Below are positions 9,904-18,298 of a stretch of 64,000 nucleotides of DNA, piece after piece; the first letter of the stretch is position 1; the number at the start of each line of letters is the position of its first letter. The translations under genes and the position numbers were made by a program. Source of the stretch: JADCCX01 sp051649305. GTDB taxonomy: Bacteria; Pseudomonadota; Alphaproteobacteria; Rhizobiales; Beijerinckiaceae. Under the pieces are notes generated by a model. It was not told the origin of the DNA. It searched no databases and saw only the letters and a program-made list of their open reading frames with translations. The DNA is taken from positions 65,628 to 129,627 of the forward strand of contig JBOFGV010000096.1 in the NCBI GenBank assembly GCA_051649305.1. The letters are read 5' to 3'.

Positions 9904-10701
9904 CTAAGGGCGCACCGCCGGGATTTCCATCACCAAACCAACCGCACGCTCGCGCAGGTACAGCTCCAGATTGATGAGATCAGGATCGCCGTAGGCAAAG
10001 GGCTCAGCCCGCACGCCCGTGAGGCAATTGCGGATGCGGCGCTGCAATGAGCCGACACCCTGCCACTCCAATCGATAGAGCGGATAGCCATTGGGATGGC
10101 CCTGCGGAACAACGCTACTGCCAAGCGACTTGCCCCAGTTGTCATCATGACACTGGGCGCAGGAGAGATTGAGTTGGCCAAGCCTCGTGGTGAACAACTG
10201 CTGGCCTTTGGCCGCTGACGGCGCAAGGCGCTGGTCTGCCGAGGCTTCAATGCGCGCGCCACGCGACTGCATGCCGACGTAGCTTGCCAGTGCCAGAAGA
10301 GCGCGGCTTTCGCGTGGCGAAGCTGGCTTGCCCTGCCGGTCGGACTGGCACTGCTGGATGCGTCCCGCGAGATCAATCGGCTTGCCTGCGCTCTGATCAA
10401 ACGCGGGATAGCGCGCCGCTACACCCTTCATGCTCTCGGCTGCATCGTTGTGACAGCCTGCACATGCTGGTTTGCCAGTGCCGGGATCAGCGACCCAGTG
10501 TCGGCTTCCTTCCAGCACCCAGAGCATCGCGGGGTTGCGCGTATCATCGCGCTGCATGCCCTGCGGATCAGCGCCCATCTGGTCAAAGCCGGAGCGTCGC
10601 TCAGCGGGCGGAATGCCTTGGGCAGAGACCTCAGCGGACAGCCCGCCCGCTATCAACACAATGGTGATGCCCACAAGCCAGTGCCGAAACTTTTGGTTCA
10701 T
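9904..10701 (-). CDS. soxA: SoxA, di-haem cytochrome c subunit of SoxAX
   Basis: SoxA is the periplasmic c-type cytochrome that with SoxX attaches thiosulfate to the SoxY carrier. The protein has 265 residues from ATG 10701, a signal peptide ending near VSAQ, and two haem motifs, CAGCH (80-84) and CAQCH (181-185). C226 in RRIRNC corresponds to the conserved cysteine that ligates the active haem. The open frame extends upstream to 10932, but that part has no signal peptide in the right place and overlaps soxZ. It is the last gene of soxXYZA and converges on the RraA-like gene with a 3-base gap. No soxB follows. Confidence 0.9.
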   Translation of the reverse strand: MNQKFRHWLVGITIVLIAGGLSAEVSAQGIPPAERRSGFDQMGADPQGMQRDDTRNPAMLWVLEGSRHWVADPGTGKPACAGCHNDAAESMKGVAARYPAFDQSAGKPIDLAGRIQQCQSDRQGKPASPRESRALLALASYVGMQSRGARIEASADQRLAPSAAKGQQLFTTRLGQLNLSCAQCHDDNWGKSLGSSVVPQGHPNGYPLYRLEWQGVGSLQRRIRNCLTGVRAEPFAYGDPDLINLELYLRERAVGLVMEIPAVRP

Positions 10702-10714
10702 ACCCCTGCCCTGC

Positions 10715-11038
10715 TCAGGCAGAAACGGCGAGCTGGGCAGTCTCGTTCCAGCTTTTGCCGGCGCCATCTGTCCAGGTGAAAACGATAGGGCCGGAGTTGG
10801 TGGCGACCGTCGTAAAGCTGATGAACGGGTTGGCGGCAATGGCAGGAGAAAAATCCGCCCGGAAGATTTCTGCCCCGTCATAACGGCAGGTGAATGTGGT
10901 GATGATATCGCGCTCGATTGTTTTGCCGGCAACGTCTTTGCGGTAGCCGGTTTCCATCGGGTGGGAGAACACCGCTTTCAGAGCAATGATCTCGCCGCGC
11001 TTCGCTGTCTTTGGTGTGTAAAGCAGGGCGGTGGCCAT
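10715..11038 (-). CDS. soxZ: SoxZ, thiosulfate oxidation carrier partner
   Basis: SoxZ is a small (107-residue) periplasmic protein of immunoglobulin-like fold that pairs with SoxY; it has no signal peptide and is co-exported with SoxY. The sequence shows the conserved GEIIALKAVFSHPMETG stretch, a following YRKD, and a FTWTDGAGKSW block near the end. The ATG at 11038 is preceded by GGAGG in the end of soxY; a GTG at 11044 would overlap that ribosome-binding site. It overlaps or abuts soxY and lies 13 bases before soxA, so it belongs to one operon. Confidence 0.9.
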   Translation of the reverse strand: MATALLYTPKTAKRGEIIALKAVFSHPMETGYRKDVAGKTIERDIITTFTCRYDGAEIFRADFSPAIAANPFISFTTVATNSGPIVFTWTDGAGKSWNETAQLAVSA

Positions 11039-11040
11039 GG

Positions 11041-11499
11041 TCACTCCTCCAGACAGGCAGCAATGGTGACGATGACCTCGATCTTGTCAGACCAGAGGGA
11101 ACCATCGTTCATTTCAGCAATGGCCACCAGATGTTGCGTTGTGGCCAGACGAATGCGCGTATCAACCTGGGCTCTTCCCGCCCGTGGATTGAGATGGAAT
11201 ACACCGATGTCGGGCTGCGGGTTCTTCTCGTTAAAAAGCGCGATGCGGCGCACAAAGCTCGCCTGCGTCATTGGGCTTTCCACCACCACACCACAAGAAA
11301 CAGAATTGCCGTTTTCCACCAGCGGCGAGATGTCGATCTTGACCTTGCCGGGTGTAACACTCGCCCCTTTGGTGAAGGCCTTGATCGCCGCTTCCATGTC
11401 GGCGGTTTCGGCGACAGAAGGGCCTGAAAGCACGAGCGCCGCGCCGCCAGCAAGAGCGGTCAAAACGGTCCTGCGTGTTGCCTGATGATACATTGTCAT
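11041..11499 (-). CDS. soxY: SoxY, thiosulfate-carrier protein with unusual C-terminus
   Basis: The 152-residue protein has a Tat-like signal (TRRTVLTALAGGAA) and SoxY features: the GKVKIDISPLVENGNSV block and the ASFVRRIALFNEKNPQPDI block. SoxY carries sulfur intermediates on a cysteine in a C-terminal GGCGG tail in well-studied members. Here the tail reads TIAACLEE, so a cysteine (C149) is present but the flexible glycines are replaced and two acidic residues follow. A second cysteine is at C69. The start at 11499 has GGAG about ten bases upstream. It is seven bases after soxX and overlaps soxZ control sequences. Family assignment is firm; whether it works with SoxB and SoxCD is uncertain. 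Confidence 0.85.
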   Translation of the reverse strand: MTMYHQATRRTVLTALAGGAALVLSGPSVAETADMEAAIKAFTKGASVTPGKVKIDISPLVENGNSVSCGVVVESPMTQASFVRRIALFNEKNPQPDIGVFHLNPRAGRAQVDTRIRLATTQHLVAIAEMNDGSLWSDKIEVIVTIAACLEE

Positions 11500-11506
11500 G
11501 CTGTCA

Positions 11507-11932
11507 TCACTCCTTCAGTTCTTTCAGAAACGCCACCACGTCTTCAATTTCCTGCGCGCTCAAAATAGGCTTGCCAGCGAATGCAGGGCCAACCCTGTTG
11601 CGATCATCGGTCACAAAATACGCAGGCATGATGCTGTCAGCATTGACCCTGCGGCTGTCCACCATGCGCAACCTCAATTCACCTTCGTTTGAGCGTGACC
11701 CTGCACCCGTCAGAGAAGGCGCAAGATTGCCCTGAAACCGCTCTTCCGGAAACGGCCCGGAATGGCAAAGCAGGCACAGGCCTTTTTGCCGGTTGGTCAC
11801 AATGGCGCGGCCACGCGCGGCATCGCCGCTGAGGCCTTCCAGTGGGGCTTCCACCGCGTTGCTTGTAACTACGATCGGTGCTGTTTGCGAATAGGCAGGC
11901 AAATGCATAAACGCCAACAGTACAAGCGCCAT
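11507..11932 (-). CDS. soxX: SoxX, mono-haem cytochrome c subunit of SoxAX
   Basis: The 141-residue protein has a short signal peptide (MALVLLAFMHLPAYSQ), one haem motif CLLCH (53-57) and the likely axial methionine at M102 in SIMPAYF. It forms the SoxAX complex with SoxA in the periplasm. The open frame runs upstream to 12124, but that extension translates a palindromic repeat and carries no signal peptide. With ATG 11932 the ribosome-binding sequence GGGAGAAGG comes from the arm of that repeat. It is the first gene of soxXYZA. Confidence 0.88.
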   Translation of the reverse strand: MALVLLAFMHLPAYSQTAPIVVTSNAVEAPLEGLSGDAARGRAIVTNRQKGLCLLCHSGPFPEERFQGNLAPSLTGAGSRSNEGELRLRMVDSRRVNADSIMPAYFVTDDRNRVGPAFAGKPILSAQEIEDVVAFLKELKE

Positions 11933-12100
11933 CCTTCTCCCCTTGCGGGAGAAGGTGCCCCGCAGCTGCGGGGCGGATGAGAGGTCGACGTGCGTCTCCC
12001 TCACTCTTCCCGATCCGCCGTTACCAAAAGACTGCTTCGCAAGACCCCTCATCCGACCTTCGCTGACGCGAAGGTCTCCTTCTCCCACAAGGGGAGAAGG
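11933..12100. repeat. Composite palindromic intergenic repeat (REP-like)
   Basis: This element is made of nested hairpins. CCTTCTCCC/GGGAGAAGG is at 11933-11955, a perfect 18-bp palindrome is at 11957-11974, CCTTCGC/GCGAAGG is at 12057-12074, and a second CCTTCTCCC/GGGAGAAGG is at 12078-12100. GGATGAGAGGTC (11975-11986) pairs with GACCCCTCATCC (12043-12054) with one mismatch. The whole is roughly symmetric. A related copy starts at 63905. It separates the molybdenum hydroxylase from soxX, and its outer arm abuts the soxX start codon. Confidence 0.85.
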
Positions 12101-12128
12101 AGAAGCCCTGCGCTTTGCTTCCATCCTG

Positions 12129-14297
12129 TCACGCCCGCTTCAGATCCGTGTTCTTCATCGGCAGATTACGGATGCGCTTGCCCGTTGCCGCGAAGATGGC
12201 ATTGAGCACTGCCGGAGCCGCCACTGCGATGGTTGGCTCACCCACCCCACCCCAGAAGGTGCCATCCGGAATAAGGATGGATTCAACCTTCGGCATTTCG
12301 TCGATGCGGATGGGCGGATAGGTGTCGAAGTTCTGCTCGACAATCCGGCCATCCTTGACCGTGCACTCCTGATAGAGAGCTGCCGAGAGACCGTAGACGA
12401 ACGAACCCTCGATCTGCGCTTCCACCTGATTTGGGTTGACCACATGGCCGGGGTTGGTGGAGGCCACGATGCGGTGCACCTTGATCTTGCCGTCTGGCAG
12501 AACAGACACTTCTGCCGCGGCCGCCACATAGCTGCCAAAGCCCATGATCTGGCAGAGGCCACGGAAGATGCCCGCCGGAGCAGGCTTGTCCCAGCCAATG
12601 CCCTTGGCCACAGCCTCAAGCACCGCGAGATGCTTGGGTGTATTCTTCATCAACCGGCGACGGAACTCCAATGGATCGACGTTCGCTTCCTTCGCCAACT
12701 CATCCATGAAGCATTCGACATAGATGGCGTTCTGGTTGAGGTTGACGCCGCGCCAGAAGCCCGGCGGCACATGCGGGTTGCGCATGGCATGCTCGATGAG
12801 GAGATTCGGCACACCGTAGCCGAAGGGCCCTTCTGCACCGCCGGGGCTGAGGCCCTGGAACACCACGGGATCGCGCCCGTTCTGCAGGCCCTGCGGGTTG
12901 ACGCCAGCCAGAATGGACTGGCCGGAAATCCGCATGTGCAGGCCGACAAGATTGCCTTGTGCATCAAGACCACCGGTCATCTTGCACATGGTGATGGGGT
13001 GATAAGTGCCATGCGCCATGTCTTCCTCGCGGGACCACAGCAGTTTCACCGGCACACCGGGCATCTGCTTGGCGATATTCACGGCCTGAATGACATAGTC
13101 CGAGCGTCCACGCCTTCCGAAACCACCTCCGAGGTGAAGCTTGTACACCTCAACCTTGGCTGCGGGATGACCGGAGGCCTGCACCGCCGCGCCAAAGGCG
13201 GCCTCACCGTTTTGGGTCGGGCACCAGACCTCGCATTTGTCAGGGGTCCAGAGTGCTGTGGCGTTCATCGGCTCCATGCAGGCATGGTTCTGGAACGGAT
13301 AGCTATAGGTGGCTTCCACCTTCTTCACTGCACCGGAAATGGCTGCCTTAGCGTCGCCCTGCTTGTTGCCCTCATAGGCCTGTTCGGCGGTAAGGCCTTC
13401 TTTCAGCATCCTGTCGATATCGGCACTGCTGACCTTGGCATGCGGGCCTTCGTCCCAGACGATCGGCATTGCAGTAAGGGCTGATTGCGCCTGCCACCAT
13501 GTATCGGCGACGACGGCAACCGTGCGATCATCAACGCGGACCACCTTCTTGACGCCCGGCATGGACATCGCCTTGGCTTCATCAAAGCTGACCAGTTTGC
13601 CACCAAAGACCGGGCAGGCCTTGATCGAGGCATTGAGCATGCCGGGAAGCTTCAGGTCAAAGCCATAGATCTGCTTGCCGTTCAGCTTGTCGACTGTATC
13701 AAGCCGCGCGAGACTCTTGCCGGCGATGGTCCAGTCTTTCGGGTTCTTCAGGGTGACCTGCGTTGGCGGTGTCAGTTTGGCGGCTGCATCGGCCACCTTG
13801 CCATAGGTTGTGCTGCGGCCAGAGGCAGCGTGCGTGATCACGCCTTTCGCAACGGAGCAATCAGCGGCGGGCACACCCCAGCCCGTTGCAGCAGCCTGCA
13901 CCAGCATCATGCGGGCCGCAGCACCGCCTTCGCGGACATACTGCTCGGATTCGCGAATTCCACGGCTGCCACCGGTGGAGAAGTTTCTCCAGACACGGTT
14001 GCGTGCCACGTTCTGGCCCGGTGTGGGATATTCCCATGTCACCTTCGCCCAATCGCACTGCAGCTCTTCAGCCACAAGCTGGCAGAGGCCAGTCAAGGTG
14101 CCCTGCCCCATTTCAGAGCGCGCAATGCGGACAACCACGGTGTCATCAGGCTTGATGACGACCCAGGCGTTCACCTCTGGCTGGGCAGCGCCCTGTGCCT
14201 TGGCGGCATGAATGGAAAAGCCAAGGCTGAAAGCCCCGGCGGCGGCACCGGCAGTGGCGATAAAACCACGGCGGGAAACATCAAGCTGATGTGTCAT
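12129..14297 (-). CDS. Periplasmic molybdenum hydroxylase large subunit (IorB-like)
   Basis: The 722-residue protein is the molybdopterin cytosine dinucleotide-binding subunit of the xanthine dehydrogenase family, subclass of isoquinoline 1-oxidoreductase/aldehyde dehydrogenase. A twin-arginine signal (SRRGFIATAGAAAGAFSLG) predicts export of the folded enzyme. Cofactor motifs include HLGGGFGRRGRSDY in the middle and GGVGEPTIAVAAPA near the C-terminus, whose glutamate is the general base of the family. Start ATG 14297 has a GGGAGACAGG sequence upstream. It lies 14 bases after the small [2Fe-2S] subunit. The cytochrome c subunit common in such periplasmic enzymes is absent next door. The substrate (N-heterocycle or aldehyde) is unknown. 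Confidence 0.85.
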   Translation of the reverse strand: MTHQLDVSRRGFIATAGAAAGAFSLGFSIHAAKAQGAAQPEVNAWVVIKPDDTVVVRIARSEMGQGTLTGLCQLVAEELQCDWAKVTWEYPTPGQNVARNRVWRNFSTGGSRGIRESEQYVREGGAAARMMLVQAAATGWGVPAADCSVAKGVITHAASGRSTTYGKVADAAAKLTPPTQVTLKNPKDWTIAGKSLARLDTVDKLNGKQIYGFDLKLPGMLNASIKACPVFGGKLVSFDEAKAMSMPGVKKVVRVDDRTVAVVADTWWQAQSALTAMPIVWDEGPHAKVSSADIDRMLKEGLTAEQAYEGNKQGDAKAAISGAVKKVEATYSYPFQNHACMEPMNATALWTPDKCEVWCPTQNGEAAFGAAVQASGHPAAKVEVYKLHLGGGFGRRGRSDYVIQAVNIAKQMPGVPVKLLWSREEDMAHGTYHPITMCKMTGGLDAQGNLVGLHMRISGQSILAGVNPQGLQNGRDPVVFQGLSPGGAEGPFGYGVPNLLIEHAMRNPHVPPGFWRGVNLNQNAIYVECFMDELAKEANVDPLEFRRRLMKNTPKHLAVLEAVAKGIGWDKPAPAGIFRGLCQIMGFGSYVAAAAEVSVLPDGKIKVHRIVASTNPGHVVNPNQVEAQIEGSFVYGLSAALYQECTVKDGRIVEQNFDTYPPIRIDEMPKVESILIPDGTFWGGVGEPTIAVAAPAVLNAIFAATGKRIRNLPMKNTDLKRA

Positions 14298-14311
14298 GAT
14301 CCTGTCTCCCC

Positions 14312-14761
14312 TCAGATGCCAGCGGCTTGCTTGATGCCTGCACGCACGCGGTTATACGTGCCGCAACGGCAGATGTTGGTGATGTTCGCATCGATATCAG
14401 CATCTGTGGGCTTCGGCGTTTTCGCCAGCAGGGCGGCCGCAGACATAATCATGCCGGACTGGCAGTAGCCGCACTGGGGCACTTCAAGCGCCAGCCAGGC
14501 CTTTTGCACGGGATGGGATGAATCAGGCGAGAGCCCCTCTATTGTGACAATCTTCTGGTTGGCACCGACTGCGCTCACCGGCATGGCGCAGGAGCGCACA
14601 GCCTCACCATCGATATGCACCGTGCAAGCTCCGCAGGCCGCGACACCGCAACCATACTTGGTGCCTGTCAAACCTGCCTGCTCGCGCAGGGCCCAGAGCA
14701 GTGGTGTATCCGGCGGCACATCAAGATCACGCACCACACCATTGATTGTCAGTTTCGCCAT
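14312..14761 (-). CDS. [2Fe-2S] small subunit of molybdenum hydroxylase (IorA-like)
   Basis: The 149-residue protein has two iron-sulfur domains. A plant-ferredoxin-like cluster site (GCGVAACGACTVHIDG) lies in the first half and a helical second site (CGYCQSGM, then CRCG) in the second half. It passes electrons from the molybdenum subunit encoded directly downstream. I chose ATG 14761, with GGGAGGAC upstream, over the longer open frame to 14833. The protein lacks its own export signal, as usual when the large subunit carries the Tat signal for the pair. Confidence 0.9.
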   Translation of the reverse strand: MAKLTINGVVRDLDVPPDTPLLWALREQAGLTGTKYGCGVAACGACTVHIDGEAVRSCAMPVSAVGANQKIVTIEGLSPDSSHPVQKAWLALEVPQCGYCQSGMIMSAAALLAKTPKPTDADIDANITNICRCGTYNRVRAGIKQAAGI

Positions 14762-14863
14762 TTTGTCCTCCCGTTTCGAACAGCAGCGCTTTTTTGAACC
14801 CGTCCAGACTACTCCATCTGTTTCAGGTGTCATCTATAAGATGATGTTTTCACAAAGCCGTGA

Positions 14864-15958
14864 TCAGATGGCGTAACGTGTCACTGCGGCATCATCCCAG
14901 ACCAACCCACAACCGGGGCCGGAATGCGGCATACCCTTGCCATCAACAAGGCACGAACTGCCTTCGGCGAGCACAGGGGCTGCAACGTCCAGCCACTCAA
15001 GATAATGGCGGTTGGGTGTCGCGCTGAGCAAATGCGCACTGAACTCTATGAAAAGATGGCTGCTGACGGGAATGCCCGCTGCAGCGGCCAGCGCTGTGGC
15101 GCGCATCCAGCCGGTGACGCCACCAACCTTCATCACATCAGGCATGAGAAGGACTGATGCTCCGGCAGCGATGGAGCGTGCAATGCCATTCGGTCCCCAG
15201 TCGTTCTCGCCCCGCTGGACGGGAAGACCCGGCACAGCCCGGCGAATGGCGGCATGCCCTTCCATATCATCCCAGCGGATGGGTTCCTCCAGCCAGGCAA
15301 TGCCCCAATCGGCATAGGCCTGAGCGCGGGTGATGGCCTCCGGCACAGTGAAGGCCTGATTGGGATCTACAAGGATGGCCACATCCGGTCCGACAGCACG
15401 CCGGACAGTGTTGTAAACCTCCCTCTCGGCGGCCAGTGTAGGGTGGCCGAATTTCAGCTTCACGGCCTTGAAACCAGCCTGCATGGCGGTCTCGGCTTCG
15501 CTTGCAATCTCGGCAGCTTCCCAGCCGCGCAAGGAGGCATAGGCCGATGTACCTGTGGCGGGGTTACCTCCCAGAAGCGCGCAAAGCGGCAAACCCTGCG
15601 CGCGCGCCAGCGCATCCCATGCCGCCATATCAAGCCCGGCCAGCGCCATGCCGAGCAGGCCTTCTGTTCCCAGCAGTTTGAACCGCGCAGTCAGCATGTC
15701 GGACAATGCAGCGGGATGCAGGGATTGACCTTTGATCATCGGTTCCAGATTGCTCAACAGACTTGCTGTCGGGCCAAGGGCAAGCTTCGTATAGGTGAAG
15801 ATATAGGCGCGCCCGGTTATGCCCTCTTCCGTATGGAGATCAATCAACACGAGGGGCGCGCTGGTCACCGCACCGGCAGATGCTTTCACCGGTGGATCAA
15901 GCGGCACATCCACTGCCCTGATCTGAAGCGAGCGGATCGTCATCGCTGTGCCCTTCAT
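14864..15958 (-). CDS. Mandelate racemase-subgroup enolase-superfamily enzyme
   Basis: The 364-residue protein has the full residue set of the mandelate racemase subgroup. The KLK motif is at 167-169, metal ligands are D198 (LVDPNQ), E224 (LEEP) and E251 (RGEN), the Asp-His dyad is D274/H301, and the last acid is E321 (LEWLD). Members abstract the alpha proton of a carboxylate and act as racemases or sugar-acid dehydratases. Start ATG 15958 has AGGAG six bases upstream; in-frame ATGs at 15985, 15973 and 15943 are alternatives. It precedes the molybdenum hydroxylase genes on the same strand with about 100 bases between. The true substrate is unknown. Confidence 0.88.
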   Translation of the reverse strand: MKGTAMTIRSLQIRAVDVPLDPPVKASAGAVTSAPLVLIDLHTEEGITGRAYIFTYTKLALGPTASLLSNLEPMIKGQSLHPAALSDMLTARFKLLGTEGLLGMALAGLDMAAWDALARAQGLPLCALLGGNPATGTSAYASLRGWEAAEIASEAETAMQAGFKAVKLKFGHPTLAAEREVYNTVRRAVGPDVAILVDPNQAFTVPEAITRAQAYADWGIAWLEEPIRWDDMEGHAAIRRAVPGLPVQRGENDWGPNGIARSIAAGASVLLMPDVMKVGGVTGWMRATALAAAAGIPVSSHLFIEFSAHLLSATPNRHYLEWLDVAAPVLAEGSSCLVDGKGMPHSGPGCGLVWDDAAVTRYAI

Positions 15959-16059
15959 CGGAGCTCCTGTCATGCTGCTGTTCAACGGCCTTCCGCTGTG
16001 GAGACAAAACTAATTTTCCTTTTTGTTCTTGTACAATTGTTTTTGCTGTGCTTGAAAAC

Positions 16060-16241
16060 TTCGGCTTTCGGTGCCTTCCGCAGGGAAGGTGAAACGGGAA
16101 CGCCGTAAGGGCCATTGGCCTGATCCGGCGGCTGCCCCCGCAACTGTGAGCGGCGAGCGTTTTTCGCATGACCACTGGTTCCATGTTCGGGATCGGGAAG
16201 GGCGAAAACCGCGTTAGAGCCGCGAGCCAGGAGACCGGCCG
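16060..16241 (+). promoter_or_regulatory. Cobalamin riboswitch
   Basis: Conserved blocks of the cobalamin riboswitch appear in order: GGTGCC (16070-16075), GGTGAAACGGGAA, GCCCCCGCAACTGTGAGCGG around 16133-16153, CCACTGG (about 16171-16178), and the B12 box AGCCGCGAGCCAGGAGACC starting at 16218. It lies just upstream of the BtuB-type receptor gene. Between it and the start codon a hairpin CCGGC/GCCGG (16263-16277) lies next to the GGAGG ribosome-binding site, with no U-run. This suggests control of translation rather than termination. Confidence 0.95.
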
Positions 16242-16287
16242 GAAGTTGTGTTCAACAGCGAACCGGCGGAGGGCCGGCGGAGGCTCC

Positions 16288-18276
16288 ATGTCGAAGTTTT
16301 ACCCGGCGGCATTCGCCGCAACAACGCTGCTTTGCAGTGCATTTTCTGTCAGTGCACAAACCGCACCAACAAATCCAGAACCTGCCAGCACAAATCTTCC
16401 TCTCTTTGTCACAGTCACCGCAAACCGCACACCAACGGCTATCCAGCGGACGGGCAGCGCGATCACAGTGCTGCGCAGCGAAGACATCCAACGTGGCAGC
16501 GCATCTTCTCTGGCGGATGTGCTGCGGCAGGTGCCGGGCCTTGATATCACCGAGACAGGGGGAACGGGTGCCACAACCTCTATCCGCCTGCGCGGTGCCA
16601 ATGCCGGTCAAACGCTCGTGCTGCTGGACGGCGTGCGGCTGAACGATCCATCCGGTGCCAACGGCGAATTTGAAGGTGCCCTTCTGGCACCGGGCCTGAT
16701 CGAGCGCATTGAGGTGCTGCGAGGCCCGCAGTCTGCGCTTTATGGCTCTGATGCCATGGGCGGTGTCATCAACATCATCACGAAGCGCGGGCGCGGAGAG
16801 CCTGTCCGCAGCATCCGTGTTGAAGGCGGCAGCTACGGCACAATCAGCACCACTGGCTCTGTCGCAGGCTCAACAGGCGCATGGAGCTACGCGCTTTCTG
16901 CCGTGGCCCAGCGCACGGAAGGCTTCTCACGCTACGGCTATCGCATTGGCAGGCTTGAGACCCCCAATGGTGGCGCATTCGAGAAAGACGCGAGTTCGCG
17001 CATCGGTGGATTTGGCCGCATCGGCTACGATCCGCGCACAGGTTTCCGGGCCGAGGTCAGCGTAACTGCTGTCGATCAGAAGGCTGAATATGACGCAGCC
17101 TTTGGCCGCTATCCTGATACGCCAAGCCTGGGCAAGAGGCGCTTCACGCAGGTAAGCGCCAAGGCTGAGCTTGATACTCTTGATAATCAGCTGACGCATT
17201 CGCTGCAGATTTTCGCCAACCGTTCCGAGCGATTTTTCTTCGATTCATCCTTTTCGCTCGTCGCTGGCCGACTGCGCGAAACACGCACACGATCCGATTT
17301 CATTGGCGATCGTCTGGGTGCTGAATATCAAGGCAACTTGCGATTGAAGCAGTTTGGCACCTTCATTTTTGGAGCGCGCAGCGAGCGGGAAACCGCTGAT
17401 TCCTTCGACCGGAATCTTCTGCCTGTGCCCACATTCAAACAACGCACCATCGCCGCCGACCAGTTGACAAACTCACTCTTTGGACTTTGGCAGTTGCCGC
17501 TTGGCGAAAGGCTGACAGTGTCTTTCGGCGGGCGCTATGACAAGGTGTCCGATGCTGATGCATTCATGACCTGGCGCACCACGGCCGCCTACAACATCAT
17601 CGAGACCGGCACGAAGTTCCGCGCGAGTGCAGGCACCGGCGGCAAGGCTCCAACGCTGTTCCAGCGCTTTTCACCGCAATATGGCACAGCCAATCTCTCC
17701 GCTGAAAAGAGCCTTGGTGTCGACGCTGGCGTTGATCAGGATATCCTGGGCGGTCGCGTGACCCTTACGGCCACTGTGTTTGCCAACCGCTTCCGCAATC
17801 TCATCAATTTCGAGACCGGATCGCGCTGCCTCCCAACGCAGACATTTGGCTGCTACGTCAACGTTTCGCGGGCAAGCACATCAGGTGCTGAGCTTGGCGC
17901 ACGGGCAACATTGATTGAAGGCTGGCTCTCCGCGAGCACTGTCTACACCTACCTGCATGCCAAGGACTCGGTGACGAACCTGACCCTTGCACGCCGCCCC
18001 AACCATCAGGGACGTATGGCCTTCCAGATCACGCCTGTGACCGGATTGATGATTGAACCATCGGTTGTTGCTGTATCGGGGCGCTTCTCCAGCGCCAACG
18101 AGCGCAGCCGGCTCGCTCCTTACGCGAGGCTTGATATCAATGCCGAGTATGCGATCAACACCGGTCTGAAAGTGCATGGGCGCGTTGAGAACATCACCAA
18201 TGCAAAGTATCAGGAAGCCGTGAATTACGGCACGACAGGCCGCGCCTTTTATGGTGGATTGACGGCCACATGGTAA
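16288..18276 (+). CDS. btuB: BtuB-like TonB-dependent vitamin B12 receptor
   Basis: This 662-residue outer-membrane receptor has a signal peptide ending at SVSAQ. A likely TonB box (LFVTVTANR) follows, then a plug domain with SIRLRGANAGQTLVLLDGVRLN and ERIEVLRGPQSALYGSDAMGGVINI, and a beta-barrel ending in an aromatic residue (LTATW). It imports corrinoids across the outer membrane using TonB energy. The start at 16288 follows GGAGG; the open frame upstream runs through the riboswitch. The cobalamin riboswitch directly upstream, and btuC-btuD downstream, support B12 rather than siderophore transport. Confidence 0.93.
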   Translation: MSKFYPAAFAATTLLCSAFSVSAQTAPTNPEPASTNLPLFVTVTANRTPTAIQRTGSAITVLRSEDIQRGSASSLADVLRQVPGLDITETGGTGATTSIRLRGANAGQTLVLLDGVRLNDPSGANGEFEGALLAPGLIERIEVLRGPQSALYGSDAMGGVINIITKRGRGEPVRSIRVEGGSYGTISTTGSVAGSTGAWSYALSAVAQRTEGFSRYGYRIGRLETPNGGAFEKDASSRIGGFGRIGYDPRTGFRAEVSVTAVDQKAEYDAAFGRYPDTPSLGKRRFTQVSAKAELDTLDNQLTHSLQIFANRSERFFFDSSFSLVAGRLRETRTRSDFIGDRLGAEYQGNLRLKQFGTFIFGARSERETADSFDRNLLPVPTFKQRTIAADQLTNSLFGLWQLPLGERLTVSFGGRYDKVSDADAFMTWRTTAAYNIIETGTKFRASAGTGGKAPTLFQRFSPQYGTANLSAEKSLGVDAGVDQDILGGRVTLTATVFANRFRNLINFETGSRCLPTQTFGCYVNVSRASTSGAELGARATLIEGWLSASTVYTYLHAKDSVTNLTLARRPNHQGRMAFQITPVTGLMIEPSVVAVSGRFSSANERSRLAPYARLDINAEYAINTGLKVHGRVENITNAKYQEAVNYGTTGRAFYGGLTATW

Positions 18277-18298
18277 GCGCTTTGGGACAGAGGACAGG

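Noticed and set aside
10702..10932. N-terminal extension of SoxA
   Set aside because: It overlaps soxZ and places the signal peptide in the middle of the protein.
11933..12124. N-terminal extension of SoxX
   Set aside because: The extra 64 codons translate the palindromic repeat; the signal peptide starts at 11932.
11943..13484. Plus-strand open frame of 513 codons opposite the molybdenum hydroxylase
   Set aside because: It starts inside the palindromic repeat and is antisense to a gene with full family motifs; no domain is recognisable.
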